12,229 bases of DNA from Clostridium sp. CAG:411 (lineage in GTDB: Bacteria > Bacillota > Clostridia > Lachnospirales > Lachnospiraceae). Shown one piece after another: positions 1 through 6,145 of this stretch. How positions within the stretch are numbered: the stretch's first letter is position 1; the number at the start of each line of letters is the position of its first letter. The translations under genes and the position numbers were made by a program. The DNA is taken from positions 1 to 12,229 of the forward strand of contig FR899711.1 of assembly GCA_000437275.1 (NCBI GenBank). Reading direction: 5' to 3'. The notes under the pieces are model-generated. The model was not told the DNA's origin and searched no databases. It worked only from the letters and a program-made list of their open reading frames with translations.

Positions 1-21
1 CTTAACACATCTCCTTTTCAT
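1..21 (-). CDS. Possible start of a gene running off the left edge
   Basis: An ATG at 19-21 on the minus strand is preceded by an AAGGAAACAGT segment that would serve as a ribosome binding site. It opens a frame (MKRRCVK) that is still open at base 1. It begins 12 bases after the stop codon of the TetR regulator. A regulator followed at once by its target gene is a common arrangement, so this is plausibly that target. Only seven codons are visible and the product cannot be named. A second AAAAGGAG lies inside these codons, so the true start may lie just outside the window. Confidence 0.35.
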
Positions 22-33
22 ACTGTTTCCTTT

Positions 34-615
34 TCAGTTAATTGTGAACCCTTTACACAATAATTCTTCCTGTTTCAAATCTCCCCTTAATTCTACATTT
101 GATGCAATAAACAATGAAATCATTCCATGCACAAGAGACCAAAGACGGAATAAATAATTTTCTCCTTCCTCCTTTGTCATATTTCGTTTTTCTATATTAG
201 CACAAACAACACCTCGAAAAAGTTCAAAGGGTGGATAGTTTTCTTCCACTTTTTCCAATGTAAAAATAATCTTTCTGTCTGAGTTTCGATAAAGTGCACT
301 GAAATATGTAGGATGCTCCCTGTAGAAACTCACATAAGCCTCACATAATGCTTCCAATGTCTCCAGTTTAGATGTTTCCATCCCTTTGATGGTTTGCTCC
401 AATCTTTCTGTCAATGCCTCCGTAACATATTTCCGACAACAACTAATCAACTGCTCTTTACTTTCAAAGTGGCGATAAATTGCATTATGACTAACACCAC
501 ACAAATTTGCCACCTTTCGTAAAGAAAGATACTCAAATCCTTTTTCCGAAATCATTTGAATACTGGTTTCAAGTAACTCATTTTTTAAATTTCCATGATG
601 GTAATTTTCCTTCAT
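34..615 (-). CDS. TetR/AcrR-family transcriptional regulator (WHG-type C-terminus)
   Basis: This 193-residue protein has the TetR size and layout. The N-terminal helix-turn-helix covers about residues 10-57 (GFEYLSLRKVANLCGVSHNA, then IYRHFESKEQL). The HHGNL start, the YREHPTYFSALYR segment and the LWSLVHGMISLF segment near residues 158-169 are typical of TetR proteins with the WHG/TetR_C_33 ligand-binding domain. The start is supported by GGGAG a few bases upstream. Its promoter at 653-681 contains an AT-rich alternating stretch that could hold an operator, so autoregulation is likely but not shown. The gene immediately downstream leaves the window, so the regulated function is unknown. The family assignment is firm; the ligand is unknown. 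Confidence 0.9.
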   Translation of the reverse strand: MKENYHHGNLKNELLETSIQMISEKGFEYLSLRKVANLCGVSHNAIYRHFESKEQLISCCRKYVTEALTERLEQTIKGMETSKLETLEALCEAYVSFYREHPTYFSALYRNSDRKIIFTLEKVEENYPPFELFRGVVCANIEKRNMTKEEGENYLFRLWSLVHGMISLFIASNVELRGDLKQEELLCKGFTIN

Positions 616-652
616 AACTTACTCCCTGTTTTAAATTTTCAATCCTAATGAT

Positions 653-681
653 AGTATATGTATATATGTTACCAGTGTCAA
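653..681 (-). promoter_or_regulatory. Sigma-A type promoter for the TetR gene at 34-615
   Basis: On the minus strand there is a TTGACA -35 box (676-681), a 17-base spacer and a TATACT -10 box (653-658), about 40 bases upstream of the start codon. The spacer and -10 consist largely of alternating TA steps (ATATATACATATAC), a possible operator region, although no clean palindrome is evident. Confidence 0.8.
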
Positions 682-734
682 CATTTAATTTTATTATATA
701 TTCACAATAACCAAGCAACACTGCTATCCTTTAT

Positions 735-774
735 GAAAAAAATAGTCGCCCAGTCTACAAAACTAGGCGACTAT
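735..774 (-). terminator. Rho-independent terminator of the sigma factor operon
   Basis: A 9-bp perfect stem (ATAGTCGCC at 742-750 with GGCGACTAT at 766-774) continues with three more pairs after one mismatch. On the minus strand it is followed at once by a run of seven T (736-742). It sits about 60 bases after the stop of the small membrane ORF and so closes the sigma, anti-sigma and small ORF operon. The plus-strand side lacks a comparable T run. Confidence 0.88.
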
Positions 775-795
775 CTTTAATATTCTAATAGTAAA

Positions 796-816
796 ACGGT
801 CTAACCGTCTAACGGT
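796..816. repeat. Triple alternating ACGGT / ACCGT / ACGGT motif
   Basis: ACGGT (796-800), ACCGT (804-808) and ACGGT (812-816) are separated by two identical CTA spacers. The middle copy can pair with either outer one, giving two mutually exclusive small hairpins just upstream of the terminator in the transcript. No function is known; this may be chance. Confidence 0.35.
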
Positions 817-836
817 AGCACTCCCTCGATAGTTTA

Positions 837-1043
837 TTAAAACTTATTTTTCTTAATCTGCTGATTCATTCTTTTTATCTTCATTTTCCAGTAAAAACTT
901 TGTGTCAACCATATCGTAACAAAAATAATGAGGAAAATGCTAAAATACTGAATCAAACCACTTACTGTATGTTGCATCCAATAAAGTTTATAAGCAGCTC
1001 CCATCATAAGCACTGCAATAAAATAAATGAATTGTCTTTTTAC
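837..1043 (-). CDS. Small membrane protein with two predicted helices, start uncertain
   Basis: An open frame ends at the TAA at 837-839. It codes for a basic protein with two hydrophobic segments: one around FIYFIAVLMMGAAY, a second around LIQYFSIFLIIFVTIWL, then a lysine-rich tail ending KKNKF. An AAGGAG ribosome binding site (1045-1050) overlaps the stop of the anti-sigma gene, but no ATG, GTG or TTG follows at a normal distance in this frame. The first canonical in-frame starts are GTG at 1011-1013 (58 aa) and ATG at 1005-1007 (56 aa); both cut into the first helix and lack a ribosome binding site. The coordinates given mark the frame up to the ribosome binding site, not a proven start. 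Its place between the anti-sigma gene and the terminator suggests a third member of the operon. No family recognised. Confidence 0.5.
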   Translation of the reverse strand, partial: VKRQFIYFIAVLMMGAAYKLYWMQHTVSGLIQYFSIFLIIFVTIWLTQSFYWKMKIKRMNQQIKKNKF

Positions 1044-1048
1044 TCTCC

Positions 1049-2476
1049 TTACTTTGAAATATCGATATATACTGGAGTCTTTGTACTATCTGCCCAATCA
1101 TTCATACATAATGCCATTCCATCGACTAAATCTTCGTCTACCAAATATGCCACATGCATCGTTACCTTTCCATCCTTTATCTTTGTCATCCAGAATTGCT
1201 TTCCGCCTAATGTTTCTTCAAAGTAACATGGCATATGATCCATAAAGGCATTTTGGATATAAGCTGGACGATTGTATGCATCTACGCTCTCATAGATTTT
1301 ATTTCCCTGTTTGGTAACCAATTGTAGAGATGGTGCCTGATACGAATGCTCTCCTGTGATATCTTTTGCCCCATCAAATTCTAAAGTCACATAGACAAGT
1401 TTAGGCTGTACCTTTTCTGTTTTTACTACCTTTTTTTCCGGGCTGTTGATACCGTCTCCATATTGAATGGTTTCTCGCATATACGTTTTCAATTTTCCAT
1501 TCTTGTCAAATAACTGATCCTGATCTACATAGTTCTTGTTATTCAAATACGTTTTATCCAATCCATCCAAGGAATCTAAGATCTGTACATCTGTTACCTT
1601 AGCCTTCGCTCCATCTACAGAGCAAGTTCCATCGGTAGCATAATACTTTGTATTGATTTCTTTTTTACTTTCCTCTCCCTGCATTTCCCAAGCAGTAGGA
1701 TCCATTTTACTAAATAATATATACTTTGTAGCATCTTGTGCAGTTACTTCTTCTACCTGTATTTTCTCTGCAATCTTAAGAATACCGTCTTTTCCTAACT
1801 TATTCTGTCCAGCAATTCGTAATAAATAGCCGTAATCCTCCAAAAATACATAGCACACCTGACCATAATCCGTATCATGGTCGGATGTATATCTGGAACC
1901 AACAATTTGATTCACTTTACAATAAACGGCTTTTCGTCCATTTACAGTAACCTGCTCAGACTCTTCATTATCAAATGTAGACAACGCTTTATCCTTGTCT
2001 AAATATACCAATTCAAACCAAAAATCTTTTCCTTCTACAGAAGCATCTTTATAGGTATATTCCTGAAATGCACTTTGTTTTGCGGAAATATTTTTCTGCT
2101 CACTATATTTTTCTAACTTGTATTCTTGTCCAAAATCAGCAGACAACTTTACATATTTTTCTGGTGTACTGCTCTTTTTTGAAACATCCGATGTTTGTGT
2201 GATATCATTTTTACTAAACTGCATTTTTACTTGATTTCCGTTCTTTTGCACAGCACTTTCAAAATAATTTGCCACTTTACCTGCTGCAAATACGGCTGTA
2301 GGTCCAACTACCGCAAATGCAAGACACGCTGCAACTCCCATTTTCCAAACCTGTCTATGGCTTTTTCTTTCCTCTTTCTTTTCTGATGACATAGATAAAA
2401 TATTTTCCTGAATACGTCGTTTGGACGTCTCAGACATCTTTATGTTTTTATACGAATCCCTTATTTTTTCTTGCAT
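1049..2476 (-). CDS. Membrane-anchored anti-sigma factor-like protein
   Basis: The 475-residue protein has a cytoplasmic N-terminus of about 45 residues. Within it, KMSETSKRRIQENIL resembles the sigma-binding region of clostridial anti-sigma proteins. One membrane helix follows (about 46-66, VAACLAFAVVGPTAVFAAG), then about 400 extracellular residues. Two parts can be seen outside: a region ending in LLRIAGQNKLGKDGILKIAE (around 215-240) that resembles DUF4367-type domains, and a C-terminal beta-rich part (about 330-475) resembling DUF5643-type domains. The start is well supported by AGGAAGGAG seven bases upstream. The first 29 bases overlap the end of the sigma factor gene, implying coupled translation. 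Known logic of such pairs: the membrane protein holds the sigma factor until an extracellular signal releases it. The signal is unknown and the domain names are from memory. Confidence 0.8.
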   Translation of the reverse strand: MQEKIRDSYKNIKMSETSKRRIQENILSMSSEKKEERKSHRQVWKMGVAACLAFAVVGPTAVFAAGKVANYFESAVQKNGNQVKMQFSKNDITQTSDVSKKSSTPEKYVKLSADFGQEYKLEKYSEQKNISAKQSAFQEYTYKDASVEGKDFWFELVYLDKDKALSTFDNEESEQVTVNGRKAVYCKVNQIVGSRYTSDHDTDYGQVCYVFLEDYGYLLRIAGQNKLGKDGILKIAEKIQVEEVTAQDATKYILFSKMDPTAWEMQGEESKKEINTKYYATDGTCSVDGAKAKVTDVQILDSLDGLDKTYLNNKNYVDQDQLFDKNGKLKTYMRETIQYGDGINSPEKKVVKTEKVQPKLVYVTLEFDGAKDITGEHSYQAPSLQLVTKQGNKIYESVDAYNRPAYIQNAFMDHMPCYFEETLGGKQFWMTKIKDGKVTMHVAYLVDEDLVDGMALCMNDWADSTKTPVYIDISK

Positions 2477-2975
2477 AATATTCTCCTTCCTGTTGCATTT
2501 CCTGTTTCAATAATTTTCTAGCTTTTTGCAAATAGGTACGAATGGTAGATTCCGGTTTATGTAGAATTTTTGCGATCTCTCTGCTGTTATATCCCTCATA
2601 ATAATAGAAATAGACAGCCGTTTTATATTTTTCAGGAAGTTGTAAAATCAGTTCCATCATTTCATCCATTTCTTGTCTTTTGCTACATATTTGTTCTTCA
2701 TAATCCGTAATATCCTTTCGCTTTCTCCACCAATGCTTCAACATATCTTTGCATTGGTTCGAAGCGGTCACGATCAACCATGCCTTTTTTCCTGCTTCTT
2801 TCTCAAAATCTTTTTCTAAATGATAGTATTTGATAAATGTTTCCTGTACTGCATCTTCCGCATCCATTTGATTTTTGAGAAAAGAAAAACATAGACGATA
2901 AATATCATCCACATAGGCTTCATACGTTTTTACAAAAGCTTCCTCTTTGTCGGTACCGTCCAAAGTATGTTTCAT
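2448..2975 (-). CDS. ECF-type RNA polymerase sigma factor
   Basis: The 175-residue protein contains sigma region 2 at about residues 18-85 (YVDDIYRLCFSFLKNQMDAE, DAVQETFIKYY) and sigma region 4 at about 112-160 (LPEKYKTAVYFYYYEGYNSR, then EIAKILHKPESTIRTYLQKA). Little lies between them, as expected for extracytoplasmic-function sigma factors. The start ATG follows AAAGGAGG at good spacing. The gene overlaps the anti-sigma-like gene by 29 bases, so the two are expressed together. ECF sigma factors often transcribe their own operon, but I could not identify a convincing ECF-type promoter in the 150 bases upstream. The target regulon cannot be inferred from this window. Confidence 0.92.
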   Translation of the reverse strand: MKHTLDGTDKEEAFVKTYEAYVDDIYRLCFSFLKNQMDAEDAVQETFIKYYHLEKDFEKEAGKKAWLIVTASNQCKDMLKHWWRKRKDITDYEEQICSKRQEMDEMMELILQLPEKYKTAVYFYYYEGYNSREIAKILHKPESTIRTYLQKARKLLKQEMQQEGEYYARKNKGFV

Positions 2976-3125
2976 TTTTTTCCTCCTTTCACTATAGATA
3001 CGATTGAGCTATCAAAAGTGTCGAATCTTTTTTAGATATATTTGCATATACTGTTCCACTTATCTATTTTTTGCAACAAAAATCCCTTTCTATACCCTTC
3101 TAACAAGATTTATTTGTTATACTCT
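2976..3125 (-). promoter_or_regulatory. Upstream region of the sigma factor operon, promoter unresolved
   Basis: This 150-base gap must carry the operon promoter and the 3' end of the GNAT transcript. A TCGACA followed by 18 bases and TATCTA is a weak candidate close to the gene, and a GGAACA further upstream resembles ECF -35 boxes but lacks a matching -10 at 16-17 bases. TAACAA/TTGTTA can form a 6-bp hairpin just after the GNAT stop, but no T run follows it. I therefore mark the region only. Confidence 0.35.
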
Positions 3126-3569
3126 TTATGCAAGTTTCATGTACAATAAGGGATACGAATTTCCTTCTTCATCGTAATCCGTTCTTTTATACGTTTCAAA
3201 TCCCAGATGTTTATAAAATCCAACCGCTTGCGGATTCTGCTCATTGACTGTAACTTCTTGTATGTCATACTTTTGTATACCATACTGAATCAATTGTTTT
3301 CCAAGCCCCTTGCCTCTTTCCTCTGGCAAAAGAAACAACATTTCCAACCGCTTATTCTCAACTCCCATAAAAGCAACCGCTTCCCCTGTTTCACATTCCA
3401 CAATAATCAAATGCTCCACACCACTTAATGCCTGTGGTACATATTCCTTGATTTGTTTGATTTCTTCCTCTGAAAGAAAAAGATGGGTTGCTCGAACTGA
3501 TTCTTCCCAGATATGCAAAAGAGGCTTCATTTGTGCCTCTGTTTTTTCTTTTATTTCATATATTTTCAT
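3126..3569 (-). CDS. GNAT-family N-acetyltransferase (YjaB-like)
   Basis: A 147-residue GNAT acetyltransferase that would transfer an acetyl group from acetyl-CoA to an amine. EESVRATHLFLSEEEI near the N-terminus, the LFLLPEERGKGLGKQLI acetyl-CoA binding loop, and the TVNEQNPQAVGFYKHLGFE and YPLLYMKL segments match the YjaB-like subgroup. The start at 3569 is preferred because AAGGTGA lies just upstream of it. The alternative ATG five codons earlier (3584) has only a poor GGGA. It follows the 96-residue membrane protein gene by 72 bases with no obvious terminator between, so it may be cotranscribed. The substrate cannot be told from sequence. Confidence 0.88.
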   Translation of the reverse strand: MKIYEIKEKTEAQMKPLLHIWEESVRATHLFLSEEEIKQIKEYVPQALSGVEHLIIVECETGEAVAFMGVENKRLEMLFLLPEERGKGLGKQLIQYGIQKYDIQEVTVNEQNPQAVGFYKHLGFETYKRTDYDEEGNSYPLLYMKLA

Positions 3570-3641
3570 GCCGTCACCTTCCATTTATTCCCATTTACTA
3601 TTTTTTACACAAGTACAACAACGGAATGAAAAGAAGCATCT

Positions 3642-3932
3642 CTATATATTATTTTTTTCACCACGAAATGCCTTACGCACATTTTTATACACTTGCCTTC
3701 TACCTACCGCAGTTCCTTTCTCCTTCCAGTATTTTACACTTAATATATTGGCAATCGTCAAAAATAGCATTCCAATAATAAATAAGACGGCTTCCAATAA
3801 TAAAGCGTTTATCCCCAAAATTTCATAACTAGAACCTTGATTTTTAGAAACAACAATACATACAAGGAACAACAAAATACATACAACACCTAAACCTGTA
3901 AATAGCAATAAAAATTTGTTTGATTTTTTCAT
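3642..3932 (-). CDS. Small membrane protein, two helices, unknown function
   Basis: This 96-residue protein has two clear hydrophobic segments (about 8-29, LLLFTGLGVVCILLFLVCIV, and about 43-66, ALLLEAVLFIIGMLFLTIAN). A basic C-terminus (KYWKEKGTAVGRRQVYKNVR) should lie in the cytoplasm. The start is supported by AAGGGG upstream. It begins nine bases after the stop of the acetyltransferase gene, so the two are almost certainly in one transcript. I do not recognise the family. Confidence 0.7.
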   Translation of the reverse strand: MKKSNKFLLLFTGLGVVCILLFLVCIVVSKNQGSSYEILGINALLLEAVLFIIGMLFLTIANILSVKYWKEKGTAVGRRQVYKNVRKAFRGEKNNI

Positions 3933-3941
3933 TTTTTCCCC

Positions 3942-4562
3942 TTAATTTTCAATCATATCTTCGAAAAGATCCTCTTCCGTAATCTCTCTGATCACTTTAC
4001 ATGGACTTCCTACTGCAATAACTCCCGCTGGTATATCCTTTGTCACTACGCTTCCAGCACCTATCACACTACCAGCTCCAATTGTCACGCCACCGATTAC
4101 TGTCACGTTTGCTCCAAGCCAAACATTGTTTTCTAATGTAATAGGCGCACTTGTTAATACACGACTTCTCTGTGTAGGATGAATTCCATGCCCTGCACAA
4201 GCCAAACATACCCCTGGAGCAATAAACGCCCCTGCACCAATGTTTATAGGCGATGTATCCAACATCACTACATTATAGTTTACAACGGCTAACCCATGAA
4301 AATGAATGTTAAACCCATAATCACAATGAAATCCATTTCCTAAAAATGCACGTTTATTGGATGTTCCAAAAAGCTCTGTCATGATTTTTTCTCTTCTATC
4401 CGTTTCTTCCTCGGTTAATGATTCTAATTCTTTTACCAAATCACTTGCTTTCTTTTTTAATTCTGGTGGGTTATCAAATGGACCACAATGGTATGGCTCT
4501 ATAGACGTCATTCTCGCAATCGCTTTCTCATAGTTCGGTTGTTTTTCCAAATGTTCAGACAT
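3942..4562 (-). CDS. Maltose/galactoside O-acetyltransferase (hexapeptide-repeat family)
   Basis: The 206-residue protein matches the LacA/Maa group, which acetylates sugars from acetyl-CoA as trimers. The N-terminal helical part (about 11-62) corresponds to the maltose-acetyltransferase cap. The left-handed beta-helix follows, with hexapeptide-type turns (INIGAGAFIAPGV, ITLENNVWLGANVTVIGGVT, IGAGSVIGAGSVVTKDIPAG). The expected catalytic histidine is His125 in ACAGHGIHPTQRSR, and the closing VGSPCKVIREI is standard for the family. It lies 24 bases after the C_GCAxxG_C_C gene and nine before the 96-residue membrane protein gene. The family is certain; the natural acceptor sugar is not. The link to the redox-type gene upstream may only be cotranscription. 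Confidence 0.93.
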   Translation of the reverse strand: MSEHLEKQPNYEKAIARMTSIEPYHCGPFDNPPELKKKASDLVKELESLTEEETDRREKIMTELFGTSNKRAFLGNGFHCDYGFNIHFHGLAVVNYNVVMLDTSPINIGAGAFIAPGVCLACAGHGIHPTQRSRVLTSAPITLENNVWLGANVTVIGGVTIGAGSVIGAGSVVTKDIPAGVIAVGSPCKVIREITEEDLFEDMIEN

Positions 4563-4586
4563 CGTTTCACTCCTTTTTTCTTATCC

Positions 4587-4970
4587 TTATTTTAATTCTT
4601 TTTCCAATAATGTAGCTGCATCCTTCACACAGTCTATACATTCTCTCTTTACGATTCCATCATCGATTCCTTTTAACTCTCTGCATACAACTGTACCATT
4701 CTGTTGCTTAAATGCGTCAATCATTTTTCTGGCACTTTTCATGGTTTTCTGTGGATTTTTATTAATCAATCCTAATACATTGACTGCTCCAATCAATGCT
4801 CCACAGGTAGCCTCCATACTGCCACCCATTCCTACTGCAAACCCTTGCGTAAGATTCTTTGCCGTTTCTTCCTCTATCCCTACCAAGTCGCAATAGGTAC
4901 ATGCCACTGCCTGTGCACAGTTGTAACCACAAGCCTTTCTTCTTTCTGCTTCTTTCACTCTTGATTCCAT
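4587..4970 (-). CDS. C_GCAxxG_C_C family redox-type protein
   Basis: The 127-residue protein has the family's cysteine signature: GYNCAQAVAC (Cys18, Cys24), Cys27, the ATCGALIGAVNVLG segment that names the family (Cys56), Cys96 in VVCRELKG, and Cys111 and Cys114 in RECIDCVKDAA. Proteins of this family are cytoplasmic, and the cysteine pattern has been taken to mean metal or redox-centre binding; the biochemical role is not established. The start is supported by AAGGAG. Its promoter at 5023-5051 makes it the first gene of the run into the O-acetyltransferase and the 96-residue membrane protein. Confidence 0.9.
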   Translation of the reverse strand: MESRVKEAERRKACGYNCAQAVACTYCDLVGIEEETAKNLTQGFAVGMGGSMEATCGALIGAVNVLGLINKNPQKTMKSARKMIDAFKQQNGTVVCRELKGIDDGIVKRECIDCVKDAATLLEKELK

Positions 4971-5022
4971 AAATTCAGCTCCTTATCTGTTGGTATGCTT
5001 TATCTTTTTTCACTGTACAACA

Positions 5023-5051
5023 AGTATATCGCCATCTTGTGCGATCAGCAA
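5023..5051 (-). promoter_or_regulatory. Promoter with dyad in the spacer, upstream of the C_GCAxxG_C_C gene
   Basis: On the minus strand TTGCTG (5046-5051), a 17-base spacer and TATACT (5023-5028) form a plausible sigma-A promoter. The spacer holds an inverted repeat ATCGC/GCGAT (5028-5032 and 5041-5045, 8-base gap), which could be a repressor site. No matching regulator is identifiable from the window. Confidence 0.65.
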
Positions 5052-5114
5052 CTAATTTTCTAAATTTCCGATAACTATGAAAATACGCTTGTTACTTCTC
5101 AGCAAAATTATGCC

Positions 5115-5282
5115 TTATTTCAATCCACGTAGCCAATTGCTGATTTCATTTTCTGAAACATCTGTTGCAAAGCGTTGTCCGCTCACAACATTTACCTCTT
5201 TGTATGCGTTCTGTAAATCACTGACACTTTCCTCAATTCCACTTCCACCAGAAGTGCAAAACAGATAAACCGTCTTTCCCCT
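5115..5282 (-). pseudogene. C-terminal remnant of a flavodoxin gene
   Basis: The minus-strand frame reads KTVYLFCTSGGSGIEESV, then about 35 more residues including VVSGQRF and ending NWLRGLK and TAA (5115-5117). This is the C-terminal third of a flavodoxin of the Flavodoxin_4 kind: the TSGGSG loop, the VxGxRF segment and the final helix are all recognisable. About the first two-thirds of a normal flavodoxin, including the phosphate-binding loop, is missing, and an in-frame TAA lies directly before the fragment (5283-5285). The break lies just downstream of the RloA/RloB-like operon, suggesting that arrival of that operon, or a deletion, destroyed the gene. It is not related by continuity to the intact flavodoxin at 8407. 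Confidence 0.8.
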
Positions 5283-5302
5283 TTAGTTACTGCCCATAGA
5301 AG

Positions 5303-5330
5303 AAGCCAGCAGCTTATTCACTACTGGCTT
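5303..5330 (-). terminator. Probable terminator of the RloA/RloB-like operon
   Basis: AAGCCAG (5303-5309) and CTGGCTT (5324-5330) form a 7-bp stem that extends by two pairs after one mismatch, about 65 bases after the RloB-like stop codon. On the minus strand it is followed by CTTCTTCTAT, a weak T-rich tail. It may also act on the plus strand, where TTTCTATATT follows. Confidence 0.5.
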
Positions 5331-5395
5331 TCTATATTACTCATTTTATTTACTATACTTCGTTTCAAATAAAATTCTTATTCTTAAACATAACC

Positions 5396-6142
5396 TTAAA
5401 CTACATTCAATATTTCTTCTACAATTTTATATACATATGTTCCGTAGTCAGAAGGAATTTTTTCATATTTTTCTTCCATCAGTTCCTTCGCCCTCTTTAC
5501 AGCAAGTCTTACTTTTTCATCCGAATAGTGTTCGAAATTTAAATGCTTCCGATCCTTCAGTGGTGCACCCTTTTCAGTTAACCGAATTCTGAAATGATCT
5601 GTTGCCTCATAGTGATGTGTTTCAGTCACCGCATATTTTTTATCTTCTTCACTCGCCTCATCATGATGTAACAACAACCATATTTCAAAAAACGGATTAC
5701 TTATCGCATATTTATAGCCCCTTTCTTCACACTCCTGAATAGCGTTTTCAAATTCAATTTTGTGAGTATCTAGATTGTCATCTACGTCTGAAACAATCCA
5801 AAACTCATCTTCTGGATATTTTGAAAATTCATATTTTGCTTCCTTTTCTTCTCTAAACTTATTAATTCGTTCCACCAATTGCCATGGCTTCGATTTTCCT
5901 AACACTTGTTTCTGCTCTCTCGTCCTTTTTTTCGGAAGTGTATGTACTTCATCTTCAACCACAGAAATTACTTGTACTCTTCCTTTTACGCCATCATAAA
6001 TTTGAGATAAAACTTCTATATATTCTTCTTCCGTGACACTTCCTTCACATGATAAAAAAATAATTTTAGATGTAGTTGGTCTTATTGGTCTATATGGATT
6101 TTCGTTAGTATAGGGCGTACTTCTTCTATGAATAAGTTGCAT
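5396..6142 (-). CDS. rloB: RloB-like protein, probable TOPRIM-type effector
   Basis: The 248-residue protein shows the conserved blocks of the RloB family: FLSCEGSVTEEEYI (Glu33 and following acids, residues 29-42), an acidic DVDD at 119-122 in FWIVSDVDDN, and SNPFFEIWLLLHH at 148-160. The spacing of the first glutamate and later aspartates is what TOPRIM-type nucleases have, and I infer a metal-dependent nuclease. Family knowledge: RloB genes accompany rloA ATPase genes, first noted beside type I restriction loci. TOPRIM partners of AAA15 ATPases act as phage-defence effectors in PARIS. Here the gene starts three bases after the ATPase stop, with AAAGGGGGTG as ribosome binding site, so the two are coupled. 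No restriction-modification gene is in the window. The family call is strong; the nuclease and defence roles are inference. Confidence 0.85.
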   Translation of the reverse strand: MQLIHRRSTPYTNENPYRPIRPTTSKIIFLSCEGSVTEEEYIEVLSQIYDGVKGRVQVISVVEDEVHTLPKKRTREQKQVLGKSKPWQLVERINKFREEKEAKYEFSKYPEDEFWIVSDVDDNLDTHKIEFENAIQECEERGYKYAISNPFFEIWLLLHHDEASEEDKKYAVTETHHYEATDHFRIRLTEKGAPLKDRKHLNFEHYSDEKVRLAVKRAKELMEEKYEKIPSDYGTYVYKIVEEILNVV

Positions 6143-6145
6143 CTA

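Noticed and set aside
796..816. ACGGT repeats as a CRISPR or tandem-repeat array
   Set aside because: There are only three 5-bp units with alternating orientation and 3-base spacers, far too short for an array.
900..1245. Plus-strand reading frames of 72-108 codons
   Set aside because: They lie opposite the small membrane ORF and the 3' end of the anti-sigma gene, have no ribosome binding site and give low-complexity proteins.
3000..3075. GGAACA as an ECF-type -35 box for self-regulation of the sigma factor operon
   Set aside because: No CGTC/CGTA-like -10 lies 16-17 bases downstream; the nearest candidate is about 29 bases away.
3207..3828. Overlapping plus-strand frames up to 172 codons
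   Set aside because: They are antisense to the GNAT gene and the 96-residue membrane-protein gene, which have clear family matches or good translation signals.
5077..5268. A 63-codon plus-strand frame
   Set aside because: It is antisense to the flavodoxin remnant, whose residues are recognisable on the minus strand.
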